Shown one piece after another: positions 16,610 through 24,221 of a stretch of 64,000 nt of DNA. The position numbers were made by a program, and so were the translations under genes. Position 1 is the stretch's first letter. Every line of letters begins with the position of its first letter. The notes beneath the pieces were generated by a model, which saw only the letters and a list, made by a program, of their open reading frames with translations, ran no database searches and had not been told where the DNA came from. This DNA comes from Oceanobacillus rekensis (GTDB taxonomy: Bacteria > Bacillota > Bacilli > Bacillales > Amphibacillaceae), in the NCBI RefSeq assembly GCF_002153375.1, contig NZ_MTBQ01000002.1:560223-624222 (forward strand), read 5' to 3'.

Positions 16610-17857
16610 TTGAAAAAGACATTAATGACATTAACTACATTAGCAGTGGTTGGTTTAGGTAGTACTTTATTCACTGTATCTACCCAAGCAGAATCCGTGC
16701 AAGAATTAGAAAATAAGCAAACCGAAATTCAGGAAAAGCGAGAAACATTAAAAGCAAATCTATCAGATGCTGAAGGTCAGATTGCAGATGTTTTAGTAGA
16801 TCTTGATAAATTGAATAAAGAAATTGAAAAAGTAACCGATGCATTAAAACAAAACGAAGAACAATTAGACGACACGAAAGTACATATTTCGGAAAAAGAA
16901 AATGAAGTAGCACTACTTGAAGATGAGATAGCTGAATTAGAAGAAGCGATCGAAAAACGTCATGAGATACTTAAAGAACGCGCTATATCCTACCAGAAAA
17001 GTGGAGGGGAAATCAGCTATTTGGAAGTGATTTTTGGTTCGCAAAGTTTCAGTGATTTCATTACTCGTGTTTCTGCAGTTAATAAAATTACAGAATCTGA
17101 CAGTGCATTAATGAAACAGCAGGAAGAAGATAAAAATGACGTAGAAGACAAAAAGACTGCAGTTCTTAATAAGTTAGATGAATTGAAAGAGACAGAACTT
17201 GAATTGAATGGAATGCTTGCATTAATTAAAGATCAAAAAGCTGCAAATGAGAGTAAAAAAGAAGAATTGAAAAATAAAGAGACGAAAATTTTGGCTTTAC
17301 AAAATGAACTACAACTAGAAGATTCCAAGCTTGCGTCATTGGAACAAGATGTTAAAGCAAGTTTGACAGTTGCAAGTGAACCGGCTGTTGAGACAACTGT
17401 AGCAAGTGCATCAGTCGCTACGACTAGCGAAGAAAGTACGGAAGGTACTACTTCTAGCAAAGAAAAGACTACACGTTCGAATACAGGTTCTGGAAACTTA
17501 AGTACAGCAATCAATGCAGGGTTCTCGCACTTAGGTACTCCTTATGTGTGGGGCGGCAAAACACCGAGCGGATTTGATTGTTCCGGTTTTGTATCATGGG
17601 CATTTGCACAAGCTGGCATTTCCATCCCATCACATACGACCGCATTAGCTGGGACGGGTACTAAAGTATCTGCAAGTAATATGCAACCAGGTGATATTGT
17701 ATTTTTCGACACGTATAAAACAAATGGACATGTTGGTATCTACCTTGGCGACGGTAAATTTATCGGAGCACAAAACTCAACTGGTCTTGCAGTAGCAGAT
17801 ATGACCAGTGGTTACTGGGCAGATCATTTCTCAGGTCATGTACGTAGTGTGAAATAA
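16610..17857 (+). CDS. Secreted coiled-coil NlpC/P60 endopeptidase
   Basis: The start is taken as TTG 16610 (415 aa) by analogy with the paralogue at 1624: it follows a purine-rich GGAAGCGGGGAAAAG, and the signal peptide MKKTLMTLT...STQA-ES then starts cleanly. Residues about 25-260 are a PcsB/CwlO-type coiled coil with GGEISYLEVIFGSQSFSDF. A Ser/Thr-rich linker follows. The last 120 residues are NlpC/P60 with catalytic Cys at about 324 in FDCSGFVSWAF, His in GHVGIYLG, and a downstream polar residue. It should cleave the D-Glu-to-diamino-acid bond in peptidoglycan stems, as CwlO and LytE do. The coiled coil is the likely site for control by an FtsEX-like complex (known for CwlO). Confidence 0.88.
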   Translation: MKKTLMTLTTLAVVGLGSTLFTVSTQAESVQELENKQTEIQEKRETLKANLSDAEGQIADVLVDLDKLNKEIEKVTDALKQNEEQLDDTKVHISEKENEVALLEDEIAELEEAIEKRHEILKERAISYQKSGGEISYLEVIFGSQSFSDFITRVSAVNKITESDSALMKQQEEDKNDVEDKKTAVLNKLDELKETELELNGMLALIKDQKAANESKKEELKNKETKILALQNELQLEDSKLASLEQDVKASLTVASEPAVETTVASASVATTSEESTEGTTSSKEKTTRSNTGSGNLSTAINAGFSHLGTPYVWGGKTPSGFDCSGFVSWAFAQAGISIPSHTTALAGTGTKVSASNMQPGDIVFFDTYKTNGHVGIYLGDGKFIGAQNSTGLAVADMTSGYWADHFSGHVRSVK

Positions 17858-17869
17858 TAGATGAATAGA

Positions 17870-17897
17870 AAATCCACTCTTAACGAGTGGATTTTTT
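17870..17897 (+). terminator. Terminator after the NlpC/P60 gene
   Basis: AAATCCACTC (17870-17879) pairs with GAGTGGATTT (17885-17894) around a TTAAC loop, followed by T. Confidence 0.88.
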
Positions 17898-18005
17898 GTT
17901 TTGGGAAGATTTATGATTATATAAGGAAATAGAGTATAAACATGGGTTAAATACAAAATATAAGAAAGTAATAGAACTGGAAATACAAATCGTTTTAAAA
18001 AAGAG

Positions 18006-18030
18006 GTTTACTCGTATACAATTAAGGTAA
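18006..18030 (+). promoter_or_regulatory. Possible SigB-type promoter of the betaine transporter gene
   Basis: GTTTAC (18006-18011) and AGGTAA (18025-18030) are separated by 13 nt, near the general-stress consensus GTTTAA-N12-15-GGGTAT with three changed bases. Osmotic and general-stress control would suit a compatible-solute importer. The match is suggestive only. Confidence 0.3.
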
Positions 18031-18102
18031 TAGATTATAAGCCAAATAATTTATACATATTAAAGCAACATAATAAACTTTGTACATATGAGAGGAATTG
18101 TT

Positions 18103-19596
18103 ATGAAAAAAAGAACTTATTTTAACCCGGTATTTTTTGTTTCAGCAATTATTGTTTTGATTTTAGTTGTTATTGGTGCAGTGGCGCCAAAGACATTCGG
18201 TAATGTTGCAGGGAGTTTATTCGATTTTACGACAACTAATTTTGGCTGGTTTTACCTAATAGCTGTATTCATTATTACGTTATTTCTAATTGGAATTTCG
18301 ATTAGTAAATACGGAAAAGTTCGCCTTGGCCCACCTGATTCACGACCTGAATTTCCATTTTTCACTTGGATAGGAATGCTTTTTTCTGCAGGATTTGGAA
18401 TTTCCATTGTTTTTTGGGGTGTAGCAGAACCGATGAGTCATTATTTCGCCACGCCATTTGATCATTTGCAAGCACAAACCCCCGAAGCGGCACGGGAGGC
18501 AATGGGATATTCATTTTTCCATTGGGGCATAAGTCAATGGTCGGTTTTTGCTATTGTTGGATTAATTATTGCTTATTTGCAGTTTAGAAAGAATGAAAAA
18601 GGATTAATCTCCATTGCAATTGAACCTGTAGTTGGGAAAAACAAAGGAGTAGCCAATACGATAGATTCTTTAGCAGTAATTGCAACTGTTATGGGGGTAG
18701 CAACATCACTTGGGCTTGGTATTTTACAGTTGAATGGTGGTCTGACAGCAGTAGCTGATGTTCCAAATTCAATGTGGGTTCAAATTGCAATCGCAGCAGT
18801 GATGCTTGTTGCCTATCTGCTTTCTTCCAGCACTGGCTTAAACAAAGGGATTAAATGGTTGAGTAATCTAAATTTGGGATTGGCACTTCTCCTTTTAGTC
18901 TTTGTATTTTTCGCTGGGCCTACGGTATTCATATTAGAAACGCTTGTACTTGCAACCGGTGATTACATAACGAATTTCATTCAGTACAGTTTACGACTGA
19001 CCCCATATGAGGGTGGTACTTGGGTACAGGAATGGACGATATTCTACTGGGCATGGGCAATTGCATGGTCCCCATTTGTAGGTGCATTTGTTGCTCGTGT
19101 TTCTAGAGGTAGAACAATTCGGGAATTCGTCTTCGGTGTTCTGATTGTTCCACCAGCAATTGCTTGTTTATGGATCGCTACATTTGGCGGTACAGCATTA
19201 CATAGCGATTTATTTAATGGAACACAAATAGCAGAAGCGGTAAATGAAGATGTTACAGTAGCATTGTTCGAAACATTTGGTGTACTGCCTTTTACGGATA
19301 TATTATCGCTAATCTCGATCTTATTGATATTTACATTCTTGGTTACTTCAGCAGACTCAGCTACATATATTTTAGGAAGTATGACATCGAAGGGTTCACT
19401 GAATCCCGCATTAATTACAAAGATGATCTGGGGTTTCTTGATCACAGCGATTGCAGTCGTATTGCTGATTGCGGGCGGGCTAGAGGCATTACAAACGGCT
19501 TCATTAACCTCAGCCCTGCCATTTACGATTATATTACTGTTAATGGTTATATCTTTCGTGAAACTAATCAAGAAGGATTTCAAGGGTAAGAAGTAA
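18103..19596 (+). CDS. opuD: BCCT-family glycine betaine transporter (OpuD-like)
   Basis: A 497-residue secondary transporter with twelve predicted membrane helices. ATG 18103 is preferred because GAGAGGAATT precedes it; an in-frame ATG at 18088 is also possible. The BCCT signature around TIFYWAWAIAWSPFVGAF and the aromatic/glycine-rich GFGISIVFWGVAEPMSHY segment, which forms part of the betaine aromatic cage, are present. It imports glycine betaine or related trimethylammonium compounds with Na+ for osmoprotection. The short C-terminal tail ends in KKDFKGKK, shorter than the long osmosensing tail of BetP. OpuD against another BCCT choline/betaine carrier cannot be separated by eye. Confidence 0.87.
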   Translation: MKKRTYFNPVFFVSAIIVLILVVIGAVAPKTFGNVAGSLFDFTTTNFGWFYLIAVFIITLFLIGISISKYGKVRLGPPDSRPEFPFFTWIGMLFSAGFGISIVFWGVAEPMSHYFATPFDHLQAQTPEAAREAMGYSFFHWGISQWSVFAIVGLIIAYLQFRKNEKGLISIAIEPVVGKNKGVANTIDSLAVIATVMGVATSLGLGILQLNGGLTAVADVPNSMWVQIAIAAVMLVAYLLSSSTGLNKGIKWLSNLNLGLALLLLVFVFFAGPTVFILETLVLATGDYITNFIQYSLRLTPYEGGTWVQEWTIFYWAWAIAWSPFVGAFVARVSRGRTIREFVFGVLIVPPAIACLWIATFGGTALHSDLFNGTQIAEAVNEDVTVALFETFGVLPFTDILSLISILLIFTFLVTSADSATYILGSMTSKGSLNPALITKMIWGFLITAIAVVLLIAGGLEALQTASLTSALPFTIILLLMVISFVKLIKKDFKGKK

Positions 19597-19598
19597 CC

Positions 19599-19640
19599 AA
19601 TAAGCAGCTAATAGTTCCATCTATTAGCTGCTTATTTTTT
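19599..19640 (+). terminator. Terminator after the BCCT transporter gene
   Basis: AATAAGCAGCTAATAG (19599-19614) and its perfect complement (19621-19636) enclose TTCCAT, followed by T-run. Confidence 0.92.
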
Positions 19641-19864
19641 GTATACATACAATCACCGTTAAGTAAGTTTTAGAAAAATTTCATTAAATATAGACTCACA
19701 TTTTAAAATATATTATAATCATAATAGGGAAGTAGGTGATTCGGATGGGAAGGTAAAACTATATAGCAGATTCAGCAATGATTCAGAAAATATGTTTTAT
19801 ATCTCATATGTTGAATTGCCAACGTGCGGAGCATCATATGAATATACTTAATCTTTAGAAAATC

Positions 19865-19908
19865 AGGAGGTGAAATCCTTGTGTCGTTTGGCACAAGGAT
19901 CTTAATTG
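19865..19908 (+). promoter_or_regulatory. Structured ribosome-binding region: SD, 9-bp hairpin, then TTG start
   Basis: AGGAGGTGA (19865-19873) is a near-perfect Shine-Dalgarno but lies 32 nt before the TTG start at 19906. Between them ATCCTTGTG (19875-19883) and CACAAGGAT (19892-19900) form a perfect 9-bp hairpin. When folded it leaves only about six unpaired bases between SD and TTG. Alternatively, the hairpin hides AAGGA (19895-19899), a second SD at normal spacing, and an eight-codon leader (TTG 19879 to TAA 19903) starting at normal distance from the strong SD ends immediately before TTG 19906. Either way initiation of the next gene looks structure-controlled. Confidence 0.6.
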
Positions 19909-21201
19909 GACATAGCTACCATAGTGAATTTACTTGCAGTTGCTGTACTAATCGCGTTTACCGCTTTTTTTGTAATGGCGGAGTTTGCGATTGTAAAGGT
20001 TAGAAGTACGCAACTTGAACCACATATTGAAAATGGAAAGAAATCAGCGGTATATGCTAAAAAAGTTGTGACACATCTCGACGAATACTTATCTGCGTGC
20101 CAACTGGGGATTACGATTACTGCCCTTGGGATTGGGCGTTTAGCAGAGCCTACATTTGAGAGATTGCTACACCCCCTTCTTGGGTCATTTAATATGAGTG
20201 GGGCACTTGTTACAACTCTTTCAATCGCCATTTCATTCGCGTTTGCAACATTCCTGCACGTTGTTGTAGGTGAACTTGCACCGAAAACTTTGGCTATTCA
20301 GAAAGCAGAACGGGTAACCCTGTTTGTGGCACGTCCACTTATTTTGTTTTACCGACTGCTCTTTCCTTTCATTTGGTTCTTAAACGGCTCTGCCCGACTT
20401 TTATCCCGTTCTGTAGGATTGCAGCCTATGACTGGACACGAGGAATCTCATAGTGAAGAAGAATTGCGTTTAATTCTTGCAGATAGTTATAAAAGTGGGG
20501 AAATCAATCAATCAGAAATGATGTATGTAAATAATATTTTTGATTTTGATGAGCGTGTGGCAAGGGAAATAATGGTTCCTCGTACAGAAATGGTTTATTT
20601 CTCAAAAGAGGACAGCTTTGAAGCAAATCTGGAAATTATTCGTGAAGGACAGTTTACTAGATATCCTGTTGCCGATGAGGATAAAGATAATATCATTGGG
20701 TTAGTTAATTTAAAAGAATTTTTCACTGGACAGTTAGATGATGATAAACCTAATTCGATTGAGCAATTTGTTCGTCCGATTATTCATGTGTCGGAAGCAA
20801 CCCCAATCAAGCAGCTGCTTTTAAAAATGCAAAAAGAACGGATTCATATGGCAATAGTCAATGATGAGTATGGTGGAACGGCTGGCCTTGTAACAGTAGA
20901 AGATATATTAGAAGAGATTGTTGGGGATATTCGCGACGAGTTTGATGAGGATGAGCTTCCAGATATCGAAGAGGTTGATGAGAACACACTGCTAGTATCA
21001 GGTAGATTAAACTTAGATGAAGTAAATCAACGATTGGGGATATTCCTGGCGGATGATGAAGTAGATACGATCGGTGGCTGGTTCTTTACAAATAACCTGG
21101 ATGCTGAAGTGGGCGCATCAATGGAGTACGAAGGCCATGAGTTTATTCTGAATGAAAAAGACGGATATCAAATTAAACGAATTAAAGTTGTGAAAATATA
21201 A
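19906..21201 (+). CDS. CNNM/CorC-family transporter (DUF21-CBS-CorC_HlyC)
   Basis: A 431-residue membrane protein. The DUF21/CNNM transmembrane domain (about 1-190, with AEFAIVKVRSTQLE and VVGELAPKTLAIQKAERV) is followed by a CBS pair (about 210-330, with MVPRTEMVYF and NDEYGGTAGLVTVEDILEEIVGDI). A C-terminal CorC_HlyC domain (about 345-425) follows. Homologues act in magnesium efflux or homeostasis and resemble YhdP/YugS/YrkA of B. subtilis. The start is TTG 19906, directly after a TAA and behind a hairpin-containing ribosome-binding region; no ATG is available. The upstream leader (19640-19864) is A/T-rich and I recognise no M-box in it. Confidence 0.88.
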   Translation: MDIATIVNLLAVAVLIAFTAFFVMAEFAIVKVRSTQLEPHIENGKKSAVYAKKVVTHLDEYLSACQLGITITALGIGRLAEPTFERLLHPLLGSFNMSGALVTTLSIAISFAFATFLHVVVGELAPKTLAIQKAERVTLFVARPLILFYRLLFPFIWFLNGSARLLSRSVGLQPMTGHEESHSEEELRLILADSYKSGEINQSEMMYVNNIFDFDERVAREIMVPRTEMVYFSKEDSFEANLEIIREGQFTRYPVADEDKDNIIGLVNLKEFFTGQLDDDKPNSIEQFVRPIIHVSEATPIKQLLLKMQKERIHMAIVNDEYGGTAGLVTVEDILEEIVGDIRDEFDEDELPDIEEVDENTLLVSGRLNLDEVNQRLGIFLADDEVDTIGGWFFTNNLDAEVGASMEYEGHEFILNEKDGYQIKRIKVVKI

Positions 21202-21273
21202 TTTATAAACCATACAAACCTTGAGTAATGTTTAAATATGTGTATTATTAAAGGTAATTGTATAAGATAAATG

Positions 21274-21375
21274 TTTTCTAGGGTTCCGTAACAATTATGT
21301 TAGTCTGGTCCAAGAGAAAACTCATAGCTTCGGCTGTGTCACGGAGGGATAAAAGCCTGGGAGAAACTGTTTAAC
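21274..21375 (+). ncRNA. Guanidine-I (ykkC) riboswitch
   Basis: Conserved blocks of the ykkC RNA appear in order: TCTAGGGTTCCG (near 21278), TCTGGTCCAAGAGAAAA (from 21304), a variable CTTCGG-type hairpin, then ACGGAGGGATAAAAGCCTGGGAGA. This class binds free guanidinium and turns on exporters and degradation enzymes (established). Its 3' end overlaps the terminator at 21352-21396, so ligand binding would block terminator formation and allow transcription of the two SMR genes that follow. Confidence 0.92.
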
Positions 21376-21400
21376 AGTTATCTCCCAGGCTTTTTTCTTT
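21352..21400 (+). terminator. Riboswitch-controlled terminator before ykkCD
   Basis: AAGCCTGGGAGA plus AACTGTT pairs with AACAGTTA plus TCTCCCAGGCTT (one bulge), ending in TTTTTTCTTTTT. The left arm is part of the conserved 3' block of the guanidine aptamer, the expected expression platform. Confidence 0.88.
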
Positions 21401-21434
21401 TTGTGGTTAAGAATAAATTTGGAGGCGTTATTGT

Positions 21435-21776
21435 ATGAACACTGAATGGGTTAAAGTTGTTATCGCTGCTTTCTTTGAAGTGTTTTGGGTTATTGGATTA
21501 AAGCATGCAGATGGTTTTTGGACATGGGCTGGAACAGTTATAGCGATTATAATTAGTTTTTATTTAATGATTATGGCTGGTAGAAAACTACCAGTTGGAA
21601 CTGTCTACGCAGTATTTGTCGGACTAGGTACTACTGGAACAGTATTTTCGGATATCGTATTTTTTGGAGAACCCTTTCAAGCACCAAAAGCTATTCTAAT
21701 CTTTATTTTATTAGCGGGGGTAATTGGTTTGAAATTAGTTACTAATGATATCGTTAAAGAAGGGGCTGATACTTAA
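21435..21776 (+). CDS. ykkC: SMR-family guanidinium exporter subunit, YkkC-like
   Basis: A 113-residue protein with four membrane helices and the small multidrug resistance pattern: the essential membrane Glu in [18 protein letters not shown] and [16 protein letters not shown] in the third helix. With the next gene it forms a heterodimeric pair like YkkCD. Its position behind a guanidine-I riboswitch marks the substrate as guanidinium, exported in exchange for protons. TTTGGAGGCG precedes the ATG. The stop shares one base with the start of ykkD. Confidence 0.92.
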   Translation: MNTEWVKVVIAAFFEVFWVIGLKHADGFWTWAGTVIAIIISFYLMIMAGRKLPVGTVYAVFVGLGTTGTVFSDIVFFGEPFQAPKAILIFILLAGVIGLKLVTNDIVKEGADT

Positions 21777-22090
21777 TGGCGTGGTTTTCTTTGGTTGTGG
21801 CAGGTTTTTTTGAAATGTTTGGAGTTATAATGATAAATAAATTGCATAAAGATCGAAATTGGCAATCGGTGCTATTACTAACTCTTGGATTTGGAGCAAG
21901 TTTTATTTTTCTTGCATATGCAATGAAAACATTACCAATGGGGACTGCATATGCAATCTGGACAGGAATCGGTGCATCTGGTGGAGCGATATTAGGAATG
22001 ATTTTATACGGTGAATCAAAAAACTGGAAACGAATCGTTTTTATAGCAACGATATTAGGAGCCACAGTCGGTTTGAAGCTGGTTGAATAA
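21776..22090 (+). CDS. ykkD: SMR-family guanidinium exporter subunit, YkkD-like
   Basis: A 104-residue four-helix SMR protein with its membrane Glu in GFFEMFGVIMINK, the ALPMGTAYAIWTGIG-like stretch (TLPMGTAYAIWTGIGASGGA) and a Gly-rich fourth helix. It is translationally coupled to ykkC by a one-base overlap (TAATG). Paired SMR genes usually insert with opposite topology and function as heterodimers. Under the same riboswitch, it exports guanidinium. Confidence 0.92.
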   Translation: MAWFSLVVAGFFEMFGVIMINKLHKDRNWQSVLLLTLGFGASFIFLAYAMKTLPMGTAYAIWTGIGASGGAILGMILYGESKNWKRIVFIATILGATVGLKLVE

Positions 22091-22109
22091 TGTTTGCGAC
22101 TTCGATTAC

Positions 22110-22225
22110 TCGTCACACCCAAAAGGAGGCCGTGCCCTAAGGTGCGCATCCGCCCGTAGCGATCCCGGACGGTGGGAAAAGCACATACTTATAGGAATTC
22201 AGCAGTTACTTCGCAGTTTATAGAT
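22110..22225. repeat. Half copy of the palindromic intergenic repeat
   Basis: GAGGCCGTGCCCTAAGG, GTGCGCATCCGCCC, GCGATCCCGGACGG and CACATACTTATAGGAATTC...TACTTCGCAGTTTA follow the right half of the element at 3185-3285 with a few substitutions. The left inverted arm is absent. The rest of the gene-free stretch 22226-22412 shows nothing else I can name. Confidence 0.7.
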
Positions 22226-22412
22226 TTTGTGGCAAAAACAACAAATTCTCTCGGTGGGATTGAACATATGGTGTGGTGTAGTCCAATTTTTTTATGGGAT
22301 GAGTAATTATAGTCCTCATCTTTAGAAAACAGCCTTGAATAACAAATAATGTTTAAGACCCTCCAATTTCGGAAATAAGACTAGTACCATTTCTTTTAGG
22401 AGGGTACCCTTA

Positions 22413-23216
22413 GTGGATGTAACGAAGAAACTAAAAGAGTTAGAGAACGTGAGAATGGAAGGAAACAATAAAGTATTTACCATGTACTTAAATACAGATC
22501 CAACTGACCCTGATCAGCAAGGGGGAGAATGGAAGATTCACATTAAAAATGCGATGCGGAATTTTGAAACTTATTTAGAAGAAGCAAATAACAAGGAGGA
22601 GCTTAACAATTTCCAACTTGTTAAAAAGAACGTAGTGAAATATATAAAAGAAAATGAACTACATCAGTTAAAGGGTATAATTATCTTTGCAACTGCTGAT
22701 GAAGTCGTTTGGTATGCAGATATCGTACAAATGAGGCTGGACAATGAATTTTATTGGCAGGAGTCACCGGAATTAAGTCAATTTAGAAAACTAATCACTT
22801 CGTTTCCTAAAACAGGGATTATTTTGGTTCAGCAAAATCAGATTAAAGTTATCGAATCATACTTGAATCAGCTGGAAAATACGTTTACCTATGAACTTGA
22901 CGTTGAGGAAGAAACATGGCGGGTCATGCAGGGACCACGTAAAGGTAACTCGACAACAGGTCTTGGATCTAGTAATCTACAAAAAGATAATTTTGATGCG
23001 CGCTATGAGGCTAACCAACAACGCTGGTACAAAAGTATTGCCCCGAAGTTGGATAAGCAGGCAAAGGATAAAAAATGGGAAAAAATATTCGTCGTAGGTC
23101 AAGCATTTGCATCTAATGAGCTTGTAAATCAAATGAATAAACCTGTTGATGACGTCATTCTGAAAAATATGCTTGACCATGAAGAAACAAAAGTCATGCA
23201 AGAAGTATTAGGCTAA
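22413..23216 (+). CDS. VLRF1/aeRF1-type release-factor-like protein
   Basis: A 267-residue soluble protein starting with GTG (TAGGAGGGTACCC upstream). The N-terminal 110 residues, with VFTMYLNTDPTDPDQQGGEWKIHIKNAM and LKGIIIFATADEVVWYADI, have the character of the bacterial Vms1/eRF1-like family. A central region around residues 155-180 (TYELDVEEETWRVMQGPRKGNS) is followed by a basic helical segment and FVVGQAFASNELVNQ. Eukaryotic Vms1 releases nascent chains from stalled ribosomes; a related ribosome-rescue role here is inference. The gene is monocistronic, convergent with the SH3 gene. Confidence 0.6.
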   Translation: MDVTKKLKELENVRMEGNNKVFTMYLNTDPTDPDQQGGEWKIHIKNAMRNFETYLEEANNKEELNNFQLVKKNVVKYIKENELHQLKGIIIFATADEVVWYADIVQMRLDNEFYWQESPELSQFRKLITSFPKTGIILVQQNQIKVIESYLNQLENTFTYELDVEEETWRVMQGPRKGNSTTGLGSSNLQKDNFDARYEANQQRWYKSIAPKLDKQAKDKKWEKIFVVGQAFASNELVNQMNKPVDDVILKNMLDHEETKVMQEVLG

Positions 23217-23218
23217 TT

Positions 23219-23266
23219 AAAACAAAAGACAGTTCCCAAGCAATTCGGGTTACTGTCTTTTGTTTA
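23219..23266. terminator. Bidirectional terminator between VLRF1-like and SH3 genes
   Basis: AAACAAAAGACAGT and ACTGTCTTTTGTTT form a 14-bp stem with a 19-nt loop, placed between two converging genes. Confidence 0.88.
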
Positions 23267-23689
23267 TTCTTCTTCACTAAGGTATTTTTCGTTTACATAT
23301 CCTGTGAAATCATCTGTTGTTATTTTTACCCATTCACTGCCGTCGTCTTCAACTTCTACCTCTTGGTCAATTGTAATTATGCCGGAAATTTCGAAATCTG
23401 GTCCCGGACCGCTGCGGACATTAAGAAGATCAGCCGTTACAAGTCGATTGGAATAAGTAATTTCCGGTTCCTCCGATTCTTCTATTTGTTCATCATCTGC
23501 GGCAACATTGTCGTCTGTACCTTCTATATTAATCTTTAATTCAGTTGATTCATCGTCAATAGTAGAAGTATCATTTGCCGTGAAATCCTGATTCATAAAA
23601 TTTTGCTGCATAATTGCTACAAATGCGATAAACGCAGCGGTCAATAACAGTAGTATTGTAAAAATAATGCCCTTTTTCTTATTATTCAT
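23264..23689 (-). CDS. Membrane-anchored bacterial SH3-domain protein
   Basis: A 141-residue protein. A short basic N-terminus and one hydrophobic helix (about 8-26) form a signal anchor. An acidic, low-complexity linker (about 35-78) follows. The C-terminal 60 residues are an SH3b domain with ADLLNVRSGPGPDFEISG, EWVKITTDDFTGYVNEKYL. SH3b domains outside the membrane usually bind peptidoglycan. No enzyme domain is attached. It may be co-transcribed with nothing else; zur lies 119 nt upstream on the same strand. Confidence 0.85.
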   Translation of the reverse strand: MNNKKKGIIFTILLLLTAAFIAFVAIMQQNFMNQDFTANDTSTIDDESTELKINIEGTDDNVAADDEQIEESEEPEITYSNRLVTADLLNVRSGPGPDFEISGIITIDQEVEVEDDGSEWVKITTDDFTGYVNEKYLSEEE

Positions 23690-23807
23690 TTCTCACTTCT
23701 CCTAAAACATAGATGTCTAAAAGTAGTATACATGAAATCATGGCATAATTCACGGGTAAATCCTTTACAGGAAAACTGGTGGAAGTTTGGATTTTACCGA
23801 CAATTTC

Positions 23808-24221
23808 TTAAGCATGCTTACACATCGGGCATAATCCATAAATTTCAAATTTGTGGTCCTCGATAGAGTAATTGGCAAGGGCCTGCTGTACTTCATCCAT
23901 TGGACAAACTTCTATCTCTTTTGTTTTACCACAATCATTACAGATAAAATGATGATGGTGATGATGAGTACAATTCATACGAAAGTGTTTCTCACCATTT
24001 AGTTCTGTTGATTCTAAAATTCCAACGTCGTTATATAAGTGAAGGTTTCGATAAATTGTGTCGAAGCTGATTCCATCATAAGTCTCTTCCAAATAGCTGA
24101 TTAAATCTTTAGCTGTACGATATCCATCAGCCTCATCAAAGTAGGCGAGTATATCTTTTCGACGTCCAGTTGTTTTGTAGCCTTTATCTTTTAATAGGTT
24201 GATTGCTTCATTTATCTTCAA
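23808..24221 (-). CDS. zur: Fur-family zinc uptake repressor Zur
   Basis: A 137-residue Fur-family repressor with a winged-helix N-terminus (TTGRRKDILAYF, GISFDTIYRNLHLYNDVGI). The C-terminal half holds a hexahistidine-containing HHHHHHFICNDCG and a second CPMC pair, the structural Zn(Cys)4 site (ICNDC...LCPMC). Its place as the last gene of znuACB, overlapping znuB by 4 nt, identifies it as Zur rather than Fur or PerR. With zinc bound it should repress the operon through the box at 26873-26891, closing a feedback loop. Confidence 0.9.
   Translation of the reverse strand: MKINEAINLLKDKGYKTTGRRKDILAYFDEADGYRTAKDLISYLEETYDGISFDTIYRNLHLYNDVGILESTELNGEKHFRMNCTHHHHHHFICNDCGKTKEIEVCPMDEVQQALANYSIEDHKFEIYGLCPMCKHA

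Noticed and set aside
19640-19864. Mg2+ (M-box) riboswitch upstream of the CorC-type gene
   Set aside because: The conserved M-box core could not be found in the leader; only the short hairpin beside the start codon is clear.
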